A stretch of DNA of 64,000 nt from Blastococcus_B deserti (GCF_042682525.1 NZ_JBHUHP010000001.1:434001-498000), one strand, 5' to 3'. Positions 8,254 through 17,877 are shown, counted from the first letter of the stretch. A program made the numbers and translations. The notes: a model not told the origin generated them from the letters alone.

Positions 8254-9639
8254 TCAGCGCACCAGGACCCAGGCGGTCATCGCGTAGAAGGCGGCCCCCA
8301 CGACGAGGAGGACCGTGCCGCCCCGCGGTGTGCGGACCGCGGTGCCGGCCAGCGCCAGCATGCCCGGCACGAGGGAGAGGCCGTACCGCGCGGGGATGCC
8401 GAAGTACACGCCGGCGGTGACGAAGTTGACGACGGTCAGGAGCGGTCCGTAGGCCAGCGTCGTGGCGCCCACCGCGATGGCCAGCGCGCGCACCACCGAT
8501 CCCGGCTCCGAGCGCGCCGCACCCACCACGGCGAGGGCCAGCAGGCCGATGTTGGCGAGGTTGGCGACGATGACCGCACCCGCCGAGCCGGTCATGACCG
8601 CCTGGTAGAACTGCGGCTGCAGCGGGGACGTCAGGGACAGCATGGACGTGGCCAGCCACGACGGGTCGAAACGGTCGACGGCCATCAGGACGTTTTGCGG
8701 GTTCTCCGACTCGTCCAGGGTCGCCCGCGCGTTCACGACCACCGACCAACCGACGCCGACGACGACCGTCGCGACGCCGAGCAGGCCTACCAGCAGCAGG
8801 TTGCGGCGGGTGAGGACGGCGCGTACCCGCTGCCGCGTCGTCGTGCTGTGCTGCAGGGCCCGCACGAGGACGAACGCGCACACCGCGAGGACCACCGCGA
8901 GGTTGGTGACCTTGAGCAACAGGGCCACCAGCCCGATCGTAACCGGCAGCCACAGGCGGGATGTGCCCCGGTCCCACCGGATGACGGCCACGGTCAGGGC
9001 CGCCCCTGCCGCGAGCGCGGTGGCGTCGTTGGTGACGGTGCTCTGGCTGAGCAGGACGATCGGAGCCGCGGTGAGAGCCAGGGACAAGCCGGCCCGGGTC
9101 TGCCACGGGACACCGAGGTCGCGCCACAGCAGCCAGAGCATCCAGAGGGCCAGGACCAGCCACAGGACGCCGGTGAGGCGCATCGCGTCCACGTCGTCGA
9201 CGACCTGGCCGAGGGCGCGGTCGAGGAGGACGGCCCCTGCGGCGACCGTGTAGTAGGCGGGCGTGTGGATGAAGGCCATGCTCAGCCCGCCGTTGGGCAG
9301 GGCCGGCAGGTCTGCCGCGGCGGAGCAGGCGGGGAGCGGCGCGGGGTAGTCGATGGTGCGACAGGTGGTCGCCTCGATCGTCTCCGGCAGCCAGACGTCG
9401 CCCGATGCCGGGAAGTCACCCTGCAGCACGCGGTGCACGTAGTCGATGTGCTGGGGCTCGTCGTAGACCGACAGCTGCCGGTAGTTGTCGATGTGCAAGC
9501 CCACCAGGACGGTGGCCAGCACGGCCACCACCGCGAACACGACCCACGCCAGCCTGGCCCGGGGGCGTCGCGGGCGCTCGTCCGGCGCCGGCTCGGCGAC
9601 CGGCTCCCGGGTCCGTTCTCCTGGTGCTGCGCTGCTCAT
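8254..9639 (-). CDS. Polytopic membrane protein, glycosyltransferase-like (DUF2142/GT-C type)
   Basis: 461 residues from the ATG at 9639, which has GGACGAAGG upstream; a frame-open extension to 9708 lacks support. About 30 charged cytoplasmic residues lead into a first helix (WVVFAVVAVLATVLVGL), then an extracytoplasmic loop with YDEPQHIDYVHRV, and roughly ten further helices. The DEPxHxxY motif just after helix 1 is the acidic loop seen in DUF2142 and related GT-C membrane glycosyltransferases that use polyprenyl-phosphate sugars. Its job is probably modification of a wall or surface glycan outside the membrane. The donor is unknown. Confidence 0.65.
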   Translation of the reverse strand: MSSAAPGERTREPVAEPAPDERPRRPRARLAWVVFAVVAVLATVLVGLHIDNYRQLSVYDEPQHIDYVHRVLQGDFPASGDVWLPETIEATTCRTIDYPAPLPACSAAADLPALPNGGLSMAFIHTPAYYTVAAGAVLLDRALGQVVDDVDAMRLTGVLWLVLALWMLWLLWRDLGVPWQTRAGLSLALTAAPIVLLSQSTVTNDATALAAGAALTVAVIRWDRGTSRLWLPVTIGLVALLLKVTNLAVVLAVCAFVLVRALQHSTTTRQRVRAVLTRRNLLLVGLLGVATVVVGVGWSVVVNARATLDESENPQNVLMAVDRFDPSWLATSMLSLTSPLQPQFYQAVMTGSAGAVIVANLANIGLLALAVVGAARSEPGSVVRALAIAVGATTLAYGPLLTVVNFVTAGVYFGIPARYGLSLVPGMLALAGTAVRTPRGGTVLLVVGAAFYAMTAWVLVR

Positions 9640-9855
9640 GCCGCCTTCGTCCGCTCGCCCGTGTCCGCACCCGCCCGATACGAGGATGCACGCCGCGAGC
9701 CACGGCACCGCAGCGTCGTGCGCCGTGCCGGGCGCGGCGCCGGTGGATCAGACGCTACCGCCCTGCGGCCTCCGGGATCGAGCCGACCGCACCGGCGACC
9801 GGCGGCGCCGCCTGTGCCGGGCGCCGACCGCGATCGCTGTCCGTAGGGTCGCCGC

Positions 9856-10962
9856 GTGCGTGTCGCGATGGTGGTCGAGCAGATCCTGGCGCCGCTGCCC
9901 GGTGGCACCGGCCGCTACACCGCGGAGGTGGCCGAGGCACTGGCCGCCGTCGCGCCCACCGGGTGCCGGGTGACCGGCTGGGTCGCTGCGCACCGACGGG
10001 TCGGCGCCGCGCGGCTGCGCGGCGTGCGGGGACCCCGGCGGCTGCCGCTGTCGCGGCGGGCGCTCACCCTGGCGTGGGAACGGGGCGTGCCCCTGGTGCC
10101 GACCGGTGCCGACGTCGTCCACGCCCCCACGCTGCTGGCTCCACCGCGCGCCGGCCGGCCGCTCGTCGTGACGGTGCACGACGCCGTGCCGTGGACCCAT
10201 CCGGAGACGCTGACCCCGCGGGGCGTGCGGTGGCACCGGGCGATGGCGGAGCGGGTGGGCCGGTCCGCCGACGCCGTCGTGGTGCCCACGGCCGCGGTGG
10301 CCCGGGAGCTGCGCCGCTGGGTCGCGCTGCCGGAGCGCGTCGTCGTCGCCGGGGCCGGGGTGAGCGGCCGGCTCGCCCGCCCCGACGACGCCGCGGATCG
10401 CGCGGTGCGGGCCGGGGCCCCGCGCGACGGTTACTTCCTCAGCGTGGCGACCCTCGAGCCGCGCAAGGGTCTGGACGTCCTGCTGGCCGCGCTGGCCGCG
10501 ATGCCGCACGAGCGCCGGCTGCCGCTCGTGCTCGTCGGGCAGCCGGGCTGGGGCGGTGTCCAGCCGCTGGAACTGGCCCGCGACCTGGGACTGCGGCAGG
10601 GGGACGTGGTCGTCCTCGGGCGGCTGCCGGATCCCGACCTGGCCGCGGTCATGGCCGCCGCGGTGGCGGTGGTGGTGCCGAGCCGGGCGGAGGGCTTCGG
10701 GCTGCCGGTGGTGGAGGCCATGGCGGCCGGCACCCCGGTGGTGACCTCCGACGACCCGGCGCTGGTGGAGGTCGGCGGGGATGCCACGTTCGTCGCGCCG
10801 ATCGGCGACGTCGCGGCACTCGCGGCGGCGCTGACCGAGCTGGTCGACGGTCCCGGGCTCCGCCGGGACATGGCGGCACGGGGCCTTGCCCGCGCCGGTC
10901 AGTTCACCTGGGAGCGGACCGCGCGGACCCTGTGGGACCTGTACCGCGATCTCCCGCGCTGA
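9856..10962 (+). CDS. Family 4 glycosyltransferase (GT-B)
   Basis: 368 residues, GTG start. N-terminal half: LPGGTGRYTAEVAEAL (the G-G-RY acceptor-loop motif), a VHAPTLLAPP segment and TVHDAVPWTHPE. C-terminal half: SVATLEPRKGLDVLLAAL, VLVGQPGWG, and VPSRAEGFGLPVVEAMAAGT, which contains the E-x7-E donor-binding motif of GT4 enzymes. The NDP-sugar donor is probably mannose or a similar hexose, but this cannot be read from the sequence. It is transcribed away from the membrane protein, with 216 bp between them. Downstream, 10963-11206 holds nothing recognisable. Confidence 0.85.
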   Translation: MRVAMVVEQILAPLPGGTGRYTAEVAEALAAVAPTGCRVTGWVAAHRRVGAARLRGVRGPRRLPLSRRALTLAWERGVPLVPTGADVVHAPTLLAPPRAGRPLVVTVHDAVPWTHPETLTPRGVRWHRAMAERVGRSADAVVVPTAAVARELRRWVALPERVVVAGAGVSGRLARPDDAADRAVRAGAPRDGYFLSVATLEPRKGLDVLLAALAAMPHERRLPLVLVGQPGWGGVQPLELARDLGLRQGDVVVLGRLPDPDLAAVMAAAVAVVVPSRAEGFGLPVVEAMAAGTPVVTSDDPALVEVGGDATFVAPIGDVAALAAALTELVDGPGLRRDMAARGLARAGQFTWERTARTLWDLYRDLPR

Positions 10963-11206
10963 GCGTCACCGACCGATCCTGGTCGTGCCGGGGCCGCTGC
11001 TCGAGCGTGCCGGTGTGCACTCCGGCCGTCGGGTCGTCACGAGGCCGAGCGGGCCGCGGGGCTCGCCGTCCCCGCGCCGTTCGCATCCGCGCCCGCGCCC
11101 TGACCCGGGCTCTCCGGCGCTGCTGGACCCACCACAGCGCCTACGACCCACCCCGCACCGCGGCCGGCTGCGACTACGACAGCGGACCGCAGCTCGACAT
11201 GGGTCG

Positions 11207-12085
11207 TCAGGCCGACTGGTCAGAGCGGCCGAGCAGGCTCAGGAGGTAGTCGCCGTAGCCGCTCTTGCGCAACTGCATCCCGAGGGCCTCCAGTTGCGCG
11301 TCGTCGATGAAGCCGCGCCGCCAGGCGACCTCCTCGATGCAGCCGATCTTCCAGCCCTGCCGGTCCTCGACGACCTGCACGAACTCGGCGGCCTGCATCA
11401 TCGAGGTGAAGGTCCCGGTGTCCAGCCACGCGGTACCGCGCTCGAGGACCGTGACCGTCAGCTGACCGCGGCGCAGGTACTCGTGGTTGACCGCGGTGAT
11501 CTCGAGCTCGCCGCGGTCGCTGGGCTTCACGTTCGCGGCGATGTCCACGACCTGGTTGTCGTAGAAGTAGAGCCCCGGCACCGCGTAGGAGCTCTTCGGC
11601 TTCGCCGGCTTCTCCTCGATGGAGATCACCCGGCCCTCGTCGTCGAACTCGACGACGCCGTAGTCCTGAGGGTTGGCCACGTGGTAGGCGAAGACGTGGC
11701 CGCCGACCGGGTGGGTGTTGGCCCGGAGGCTCTCGCCGAGGCCGGTCCCGTAGAAGATGTTGTCCCCGAGGACCAGTGCGACCGGCTGGTCGCCGATGAA
11801 GTCCGCGCCGATGACGAAGGCCTGCGCGAGACCCTCCGGGCGGGGCTGGACGGCGTACTCGATGCGGACGCCGATGGTGCTGCCGTCCCCGAGCAGCCGC
11901 TGGAAACCGGCCTGGTCGTCTGGCGTGGTGATCACGAGGATCTCCTTGATCCCCGCATTCATCAGCAGGGACAGCGGGTAGTAGATCATCGGTTTGTCGT
12001 AGATCGGCATCAGCTGCTTGCTGATCGCCTTCGTGATCGGGTAGAGCCGCGTACCGCTGCCGCCGGCCAGGATGATGCCTCGCAT
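11207..12085 (-). CDS. rmlA: Glucose-1-phosphate thymidylyltransferase
   Basis: 292 residues, the usual length for RmlA. It makes dTDP-glucose from dTTP and glucose-1-phosphate, the first step to dTDP-rhamnose. The nucleotide loop LAGGSGTRLYPITKAISKQL is at residues 5-24, with GDNIFYG, EEKPAKPKSSYAVPGLYFYD and TAWLDTGTF all in their family positions. The ATG at 12085 gives the canonical MRGIILAGG start; the frame stays open upstream but without family sequence. RmlC is encoded at 22123-22725. RmlB and RmlD were not found in this window. Confidence 0.96.
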   Translation of the reverse strand: MRGIILAGGSGTRLYPITKAISKQLMPIYDKPMIYYPLSLLMNAGIKEILVITTPDDQAGFQRLLGDGSTIGVRIEYAVQPRPEGLAQAFVIGADFIGDQPVALVLGDNIFYGTGLGESLRANTHPVGGHVFAYHVANPQDYGVVEFDDEGRVISIEEKPAKPKSSYAVPGLYFYDNQVVDIAANVKPSDRGELEITAVNHEYLRRGQLTVTVLERGTAWLDTGTFTSMMQAAEFVQVVEDRQGWKIGCIEEVAWRRGFIDDAQLEALGMQLRKSGYGDYLLSLLGRSDQSA

Positions 12086-12105
12086 CGGGGCAGCGTATCC
12101 GTGGG

Positions 12106-13311
12106 ATGACACGCTCCCGAAGGGTGCCGCGGGGCCCCGTAGGCTCGGGTCCTCCCGCCCGCGCAACCCCAGGAGCCGTCCTGCCCGACGCACCCCGCGT
12201 AGTCGTCGACGCGACCGCCGTCCCCCCGGACCGGGGCGGGGTGGGCCGCTACGTCGACGAGCTCCTGCCCGCGCTACTCGCCGAGGGTGCCGACCTCGCC
12301 GTCGTCGCCCAGGCGCACGATCTCGGGCACTACCGGGCCCTGCTCCCCGGTGTGGACGTGCTGGCAGCGCCGGCGGCGGTCGCCCGGCCGCCGGCCCGGC
12401 TGTTGTGGGAGCAGGCTGGGCTGCCGCTGCTGGTGCGGAAGAGCCGGGCCGACGTGCTGCACAGCCCGCACTACACGATGCCCCTGGCGGCCGGCCTGCC
12501 GGTGGTCACCACCCTGCACGATGCGACCTTCTTCACCCATCCCGAGGTCCACCTCGCCGTCAAGCGGCGGTTCTTCCGCACCTGGACCCGCATCTCGCTG
12601 CGCCGGGCCCGGCGCTGCGTGACGCCGTCGGCGGCCACCCGGGCCGAGCTGGTCCGCGAGGTCGGTGCGGACCCCTCCCGCATCGACGTCGCGCACCTCG
12701 GCGTCGACGCGGCCCGGTTCCACGTCCCGTCGGCGGCCGAGCGGGCCGGTGTGCGCGCCCACCTCGGGGTGACCGGGCCCTACATCGCGTTCCTCGGCAC
12801 GCTGGAACCGCGCAAGAACGCGGCGGGCCTGGTGCGCGGCTGGGTGGAGGCCGTCGGCGACCGGCCGGACCCGCCGGCGCTCGTCCTCGCGGGTGGCCGG
12901 GGCTGGGACGACCAGGTGGACGCTGCCATAGCCGCGGTGCCCGACCACCTGACGGTGCTGCGCCCGGGTTATGTCCCGCTGGATCTGCTGAGCGGCCTGC
13001 TCGGCGAGGCGGAGCTCGTGGCCTATCCCAGCTTCGGCGAGGGTTTCGGGCTGCCGGTCCTGGAGGCGATGGCCTGCGGCGCCGCCGTCCTGACGACGCG
13101 GCGGCTGTCGCTGCCCGAGGTGGGTGGGGATGCGGTGGCCTACACCGAGCCCGATCCGGCCTCGATCGGGTCGGCCCTCCGCGCGCTGCTCGACGACCCG
13201 GTGCGGCGCCGGGAGCTGGGTGAGGCGGCGAGGGCCCGGGCAGCCGGATTCGACTGGCGCGCGTGCGCCCGCGCCCACCTGGCGGCCTACCGGGCGGCCG
13301 CCGGGGCCTGA
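12106..13311 (+). CDS. Family 4 glycosyltransferase (GT-B)
   Basis: 401 residues from an ATG, divergent from rmlA with only 20 bp between the starts. The first 30 residues are basic and may not be translated, since family sequence begins at RVVVDATAVPPDRGGVGRYV. Other landmarks are TTLHDATFFTHPE, FLGTLEPRKN and YPSFGEGFGLPVLEAMACG (E-x7-E motif), then a C-terminal helix FDWRACARAHLAAY. It is similar in plan to the GT at 9856. It converges with glf, and an imperfect hairpin, 13308-13313 with 13320-13325, spans both stop codons. Substrate unknown. Confidence 0.85.
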   Translation: MTRSRRVPRGPVGSGPPARATPGAVLPDAPRVVVDATAVPPDRGGVGRYVDELLPALLAEGADLAVVAQAHDLGHYRALLPGVDVLAAPAAVARPPARLLWEQAGLPLLVRKSRADVLHSPHYTMPLAAGLPVVTTLHDATFFTHPEVHLAVKRRFFRTWTRISLRRARRCVTPSAATRAELVREVGADPSRIDVAHLGVDAARFHVPSAAERAGVRAHLGVTGPYIAFLGTLEPRKNAAGLVRGWVEAVGDRPDPPALVLAGGRGWDDQVDAAIAAVPDHLTVLRPGYVPLDLLSGLLGEAELVAYPSFGEGFGLPVLEAMACGAAVLTTRRLSLPEVGGDAVAYTEPDPASIGSALRALLDDPVRRRELGEAARARAAGFDWRACARAHLAAYRAAAGA

Positions 13312-13321
13312 CCGCCGAAGG

Positions 13322-14512
13322 TCAGCCCAGGCTTCCGTCGAGCGACCCGCCGCCTTCGAAGAACGGGCGGATGCGGTTGTCGTACATGGTCAGTGCCGAG
13401 CCGATGGCCATGTGCATGTCGAGGTACTGGTACGTCCCCAGCCGGCCGCCGAAGAGCACCAGGTTCTCCGCCGCCTCCTTGCGGGCCAGCTCGCGGTAGC
13501 GCTCCAGCTTGGCCCGGTCCTCGGGCGTGTTGATCGGGTAGTACGGCTCGTCGTCGGTCCGGGCGGAGCGGGAGTACTCGCGGACGACGACGGTCTTGTC
13601 CGCCGGGTAGTCGCGCTCGGGGTGGAAGTGCCGGAACTCGTGGATCCGGGTGAAGGGCACGTCCTCGTCGGCATAGTTCATCACCGACGTCCCCTGGAAG
13701 TCGCCGATCGGCAGAACCTCGGTCTGGAAGTCGAGGGTGCGCCAGCCCAGAGCTCCCACGGCGTAGTCGAAGTACCTGTCGATCGGGCCGGTGAAGACCA
13801 CCGGCACGCCGCCCGGCAGGTCGCCGCGGACGTCGAAGAAGTCGGTCGACAGCCGCACCTCGATGTTCGGGTGGTCGGCCATGCGGGTCAGCCACGCGGT
13901 GTAGCCGTCCTTGGGCAGGCCCTCGTAGGTGTCGTTGAAGTAGCGATTGTCGAAGGTGTAGCGCACGGGCAGGCGGGCGATGACCGCCGCGGGCAGGTCG
14001 GTGGGGTCGGTCTGCCACTGCTTCTTCGTGTAGCCGCGGATGAACGCCTCGTACAGCGGGCGGCCGATCAGGGAGATCGCCTTCTCCTCGAGGTTGGCGG
14101 CCGCCGCGGTCTCGATTTCGCCGGACTGTTCGGCGACCAGCGCCCGGGCCTCGTCCGGGCTGAAGCTGCGGCCGAAGTACTGGCAGATCGTGGCCAGGTT
14201 GATCGGCAGCGAATACGTCTGACCGTCGTAGACGCTGAAGACGCGGTGCTGGTAGTTCGTGAACTCGGTGAACTGGTTGACGTACTGCCAGACGCGCTCG
14301 TTGGACGTGTGGAACAGGTGCGCGCCGTACACGTGCACCTCGATGCCGGTCTCCGGCTCGGGTGCCGAGTAGGCGTTGCCCCCGATGTGGTGGCGGCGGT
14401 CGAGTACGAGCACCCGCTTGCCCAGCTGGCTGGCGGCCCGCTCGGCGACGGTCAGCCCGAAGAAGCCCGATCCGACGACGATGAGTTCCGGAGCGCCAGT
14501 CGACACGGGCAC
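13322..14512 (-). CDS. glf: UDP-galactopyranose mutase
   Basis: About 396 residues. It interconverts UDP-galactopyranose and UDP-galactofuranose using reduced FAD. Family markers: the dinucleotide fold VVGSGFFGLTVAERAA, RHHIGGNAYS, YGAHLFHTSNERVWQYVNQF, FIRGYTKKQWQTDP, TGPIDRYFDYAVGALGWRTL and GRLGTYQYLDMHMAIGSAL. The start is GTG at 14512 (VPVST) or at 14506; neither has a strong ribosome site. In mycobacteria Glf supplies galactan precursor, and its neighbour here, wbbL, acts in the same linker region, which suggests a galactofuranose-containing wall polymer. Confidence 0.97.
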   Translation of the reverse strand: MPVSTGAPELIVVGSGFFGLTVAERAASQLGKRVLVLDRRHHIGGNAYSAPEPETGIEVHVYGAHLFHTSNERVWQYVNQFTEFTNYQHRVFSVYDGQTYSLPINLATICQYFGRSFSPDEARALVAEQSGEIETAAAANLEEKAISLIGRPLYEAFIRGYTKKQWQTDPTDLPAAVIARLPVRYTFDNRYFNDTYEGLPKDGYTAWLTRMADHPNIEVRLSTDFFDVRGDLPGGVPVVFTGPIDRYFDYAVGALGWRTLDFQTEVLPIGDFQGTSVMNYADEDVPFTRIHEFRHFHPERDYPADKTVVVREYSRSARTDDEPYYPINTPEDRAKLERYRELARKEAAENLVLFGGRLGTYQYLDMHMAIGSALTMYDNRIRPFFEGGGSLDGSLG

Positions 14513-14602
14513 CGACAGTACCGGGCGCACGGGCGACCGCCCGGACGCACCGGGGCAGACAGGTGCACCTGGCAGGCCTGGGGAGCGACGTAGGGTCGGG
14601 GC

Positions 14603-15571
14603 GTGACCCAGGTGCCGGCCGACGTCCCGCTGCGGGTGGTCGTCGTGACCTACTCGCCGGGGGAGTCGCTGTCCGGTTTTCTCGACACGCTTCGTGAGGC
14701 CACCACCCGCCCCCTCGACGTCGTGCTCGCCGACAACGGGTCCACCGACGGTGCGCCGGAACGAGCGGCGCGGGACCACCCCGACGTCCGGATCCTGTCG
14801 ACCGGGGGGAACGTCGGTTACGGGGCCGCCGCGAACGCCGGCTTGGCCGACGTGCGAAGCGGCTGGGCGCTGGTGGCCAACCCCGACATCCGGTTCGAGC
14901 CCGGTGCGGTCGACGAGCTGTTCGCCGCCGCTGCCCGGTGGCCGCGCGCGGCCACCGTCGGGCCGGCCATCCGCACCCCTGACGGCCGGCTGTACCCCTC
15001 GGCCCGCGACCTGCCGTCGTTGACGACCGGCACGGGTCACGCCGTCTTCGGCTGGCTCTGGCCGGGCAATCCCTGGACCGCGCGCTACCGGCGTGAGCGG
15101 GAGGAGCCGCGGGAGCGACCGGCCGGCTGGCTGTCCGGATCGTGCTTCCTCGCCGACCTGACGGCCTTCCACTCGGTCGGCGGGTTCGACCCGGGCTACT
15201 TCATGTACTTCGAGGACGTCGACCTCGGCGCGCGCCTGGGGGAACGCGGCTGGCTGCACGTGTACGCGCCCTCGGCCGTGGTCGAGCACGAGGGGGGTCA
15301 CGCGACCAGCCGCGAGCCACAACGCATGCGCCGGGTCCACCACACGAGCGCCCTGCGCTATCTCGCCCGCCGGTACCCCCGGCGCATCCAGGCGCCGCTG
15401 CGCGGGGCGCTGCGCATCGGGTTGGGCGCCCGGATGCTCGTGTCGTACGTCAGCGACCGGGTGAACGCGGGCGCCGCGCCCCAGCGGTCGGCCGAGGACG
15501 TGCCGCGGGCACGTCGTCGCCCCTGGCGCCGGCGCGAGGTCGGGCCGGGCACCGTGATCGCCCGTCGATGA
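14603..15571 (+). CDS. wbbL: Rhamnosyltransferase, WbbL-type GT2
   Basis: 322 residues, GTG start. The GT2 core is VVVVTYSPGESLSGFLDTL, VLADNGSTDGAPE, LSTGGNVGYGAAANAG, ANPDIRFEP, GWLSGSCFL and GYFMYFEDVDLGARL, matching mycobacterial WbbL, which moves rhamnose from dTDP-rhamnose onto GlcNAc-PP-decaprenol. The basic C-terminal region would sit at the membrane. The gene is followed after 40 bp by manC, the same order as Rv3265c-Rv3264c. The name rests on motifs and on gene order; a related rhamnosyltransferase of other function cannot be ruled out. Confidence 0.82.
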   Translation: MTQVPADVPLRVVVVTYSPGESLSGFLDTLREATTRPLDVVLADNGSTDGAPERAARDHPDVRILSTGGNVGYGAAANAGLADVRSGWALVANPDIRFEPGAVDELFAAAARWPRAATVGPAIRTPDGRLYPSARDLPSLTTGTGHAVFGWLWPGNPWTARYRREREEPRERPAGWLSGSCFLADLTAFHSVGGFDPGYFMYFEDVDLGARLGERGWLHVYAPSAVVEHEGGHATSREPQRMRRVHHTSALRYLARRYPRRIQAPLRGALRIGLGARMLVSYVSDRVNAGAAPQRSAEDVPRARRRPWRRREVGPGTVIARR

Positions 15572-15611
15572 CCCCCGGCCATCACGACCAGGTGAGCAGG
15601 GAGACGCCCGC

Positions 15612-16712
15612 GTGCGCCACGCAGTGATCATGGCCGGCGGCTCGGGCACGCGGCTGTGGCCGCTGTCGCGGGCCGAGCGGCCGAAGCAGCTCCTCGACGT
15701 GGTCGCCGGGGAGGGGGGTACCGCGCACAGCCTGCTGGCCGAGGCGTTCGCCCGGCTGCGCGCGGTCCTGCCCGCCGAGCGCATCTGGGTCTGCACCGCG
15801 GCCCGGTACGGGGAGCAGGTCGCCGCGGCCCTGCCGGAGCTACGCGCCGACCGGCTGATCCTGGAGCCGGTGGCCCGCGACACCGCGAACGCCGTCGGAC
15901 TGGCCGCCGCGCTGGTCGAGGCGGCCGACCCGGGCGCCGAGCTCGCCGTCGTCAGCGCCGACCACGTCATCCGGCCGGTCGAGCGGTTCGCCGCCGCCCT
16001 CTCGAGCGCGTACGACGCGCTCGCGGTCCGGCCGCGCGCCCTGGTCACCCTGGGCATCCGGCCCAGCTCGCCGGCGACCGGCTTCGGATACGTCCAGCGC
16101 GGGGCGCCCACCGGGCTCCCGGGGGTCGCCGAGGCGGCCTCGTTCCGGGAGAAGCCCGACCGGGCCACGGCGGAGGCGTACCTGGCCTCCGGCGACCACC
16201 TGTGGAACTCCGGGATGTTCGTGTGGCGGGCCCGCACGGTCCTCGACGCGCTGGCCGAGCACCTGCCGGCGACCGCCGCGGGCCTGCGACGCGTCGTGGC
16301 GGCGGCGCCCGGACCTGAACGGGAGGCCGTGCTCGCCGAGGTCTTCCCGACCCTGCCGAAGATCAGCGTCGACTACGCCGTCCTCGAGCCGTCGGCGGCC
16401 GAGCCGGGCCGGGTGCTCGTGGTCGACCTGGACGCCGAGTGGCTCGACGTCGGCTCCTGGCCGGCGCTCGCCCACACCCTGGGCAACGACGGGGACGGCA
16501 ACGCGGTCCACGGCCTCACGGTCCTGGTCGACAGCCGGCGCAACATCGTCTTCAGCGACGACCCGGACCACCTGATCGCCCTCTCCGGGGTGCAGGACTC
16601 GGTCGTGGTGCACACCCGCGACGTCACGCTCGTCTGCCCCGTCGGCCAGGCCGAGCAGGTCAAGCAGCTGCTGGCCGCCGTCGAGCGCGACCGCGGCCCC
16701 CGCTGGTCCTGA
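15612..16712 (+). CDS. manC: Mannose-1-phosphate guanylyltransferase
   Basis: 366 residues, GTG start with GGGAG upstream. It makes GDP-mannose from GTP and mannose-1-phosphate. Markers: IMAGGSGTRLWPLSRAERPK (nucleotide loop), DHVIRP, GFGYVQRG, FREKPDRATAEAYLASGDHL, WNSGMFVW, and SVDYAVLEPSA, then a left-handed-helix-like end with VVDLDAEWLDVGSW. It lacks the C-terminal isomerase domain of bifunctional enzymes; that step is provided by manA at 35010. Placed after wbbL as in mycobacteria, where the equivalent is often called manB. Confidence 0.95.
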   Translation: MRHAVIMAGGSGTRLWPLSRAERPKQLLDVVAGEGGTAHSLLAEAFARLRAVLPAERIWVCTAARYGEQVAAALPELRADRLILEPVARDTANAVGLAAALVEAADPGAELAVVSADHVIRPVERFAAALSSAYDALAVRPRALVTLGIRPSSPATGFGYVQRGAPTGLPGVAEAASFREKPDRATAEAYLASGDHLWNSGMFVWRARTVLDALAEHLPATAAGLRRVVAAAPGPEREAVLAEVFPTLPKISVDYAVLEPSAAEPGRVLVVDLDAEWLDVGSWPALAHTLGNDGDGNAVHGLTVLVDSRRNIVFSDDPDHLIALSGVQDSVVVHTRDVTLVCPVGQAEQVKQLLAAVERDRGPRWS

Positions 16713-16779
16713 CGGCGCTCGGCGCAGCGGGCAGCCGATGAGGACGCCCGGTCGCCGCCCTCACCTACCATGCTCCCCG

Positions 16780-17508
16780 ATGAACCCGACCGTGCGGCCG
16801 CCCGACACCGTCCGTGGGGACCTTCCACCGACGGCTGTCGTCATGCCCGTCTACAACGAGGCGTCGGTCGTCCGGCGGGTGATCGCCGAGCTCGTCGACC
16901 TGGGGCTCACGGTCATCGCCGTCGACGACGGCAGCACCGACGACTCGGCGGCGGAGATCGATGCCGCGGGCGCCATCCGGGTCAGCCATCCGATCAACCT
17001 CGGTCAGGGTGGCGCGCTGCAGACCGGCTTCCTGGCAGCCCTGCGGTTCACCGACGCGAAGTACATCGCCACCTTCGACGCCGACGGTCAGCACCAGGCA
17101 CAGGACCTGCTCGGCATGATCGCCAAGGCCCAGGAGGGCTACGACGTCGTCCTGGGCTCGCGGTTTCTGGACGGGAAGACGGAGATGGGCGGACTCCGGC
17201 GGTTCCTGCTCAAGACGGCCACGAAGGTCCTCAACCGGCGCAGCAGGACCAAGCTGACCGACGCCCACAACGGGCTCCGGCTCATGACCCGGGACGTCGC
17301 CGCCCGGATCGACCTCGCGCACATGGGGATGGCGCACGCGACCGAGCTGGAGCAGGTGCTCACCCAGTCCGACTACCGGGTCACCGAGTACCCGGTGCAC
17401 ATCCTCTACACCGACTACTCGAGGTCGAAGGGACAGCCGCTGCTCAACAGCGTGAACATCCTGTTCGACATCCTGTTCCACCGCGTCAGCACCTGGAGCC
17501 GACGGTGA
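16780..17508 (+). CDS. Family 2 glycosyltransferase, polyprenyl-phosphate type
   Basis: 242 residues from the ATG at 16780. Core motifs: VVMPVYNEASVVRRVI, IAVDDGSTDDSAAEI, GQGGALQTGFLAAL, ATFDADGQHQAQDLL and LGSRFLDG. It resembles dolichol-phosphate-mannose-synthase-like enzymes that load a sugar onto polyprenyl phosphate. Its stop overlaps the following DUF2304 gene by 4 bp, a GT2-DUF2304 pairing common in actinobacteria, where the small membrane partner probably anchors or aids the enzyme. An upstream frame-open extension to 16738 has no family sequence. Confidence 0.86.
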   Translation: MNPTVRPPDTVRGDLPPTAVVMPVYNEASVVRRVIAELVDLGLTVIAVDDGSTDDSAAEIDAAGAIRVSHPINLGQGGALQTGFLAALRFTDAKYIATFDADGQHQAQDLLGMIAKAQEGYDVVLGSRFLDGKTEMGGLRRFLLKTATKVLNRRSRTKLTDAHNGLRLMTRDVAARIDLAHMGMAHATELEQVLTQSDYRVTEYPVHILYTDYSRSKGQPLLNSVNILFDILFHRVSTWSRR

Positions 17509-17864
17509 TCAAGCTGCTGCTGGTGCCGGCAATCGTGCTGGCTGTGGTCTTCTCGCTGCGTTCCCGTGCGTCCCTGCGCGGTCAGGCCCGACGCAAGATC
17601 CTCGCCGTGCTGACCGTCGTGGCCGGCGTCCTGGCCGTCCTCTTCCCCGGCATCCTGCAGGCCCTGGCGGACTTCGTCGGGGTCGACCGGGGCACCGACC
17701 TGCTGCTCTACATGCTGGCCGTCGTGATCATCTACCTCGTCGGCAGCACCAGCGTCCGCTTCCGCGAGCAGGAGGCCCGCCTCGTGCGCCTCTCCCGCGA
17801 GGTCGCGCTCACCGAGACCGAGGCCCGGCTCATCGCCCGCGGGCAGCCCCCCGGCCGCCCCTGA
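17505..17864 (+). CDS. DUF2304 membrane protein
   Basis: 119 residues, GTG start overlapping the preceding GT2 stop (GTGA). Three hydrophobic segments (LLLVPAIVLAVVFSL, ILAVLTVVAGVLAVLFPGI, LLLYMLAVVIIYLVGS) are followed by a charged cytoplasmic helix with FREQEARLVRLSREVAL. This is the DUF2304 layout: small polytopic proteins encoded after polyprenyl-phosphate glycosyltransferases. It likely forms a membrane unit with the GT2 product, based on the overlap and on family context. It ends 13 bp before the convergent GT2 gene. Confidence 0.85.
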   Translation: MIKLLLVPAIVLAVVFSLRSRASLRGQARRKILAVLTVVAGVLAVLFPGILQALADFVGVDRGTDLLLYMLAVVIIYLVGSTSVRFREQEARLVRLSREVALTETEARLIARGQPPGRP

Positions 17865-17877
17865 GTCGTTGGACCGG

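Noticed and set aside
13322..16237. A 971-residue protein with Glf at its C-terminus
   Set aside because: The extra part is antisense to wbbL and manC; Glf begins near 14512.
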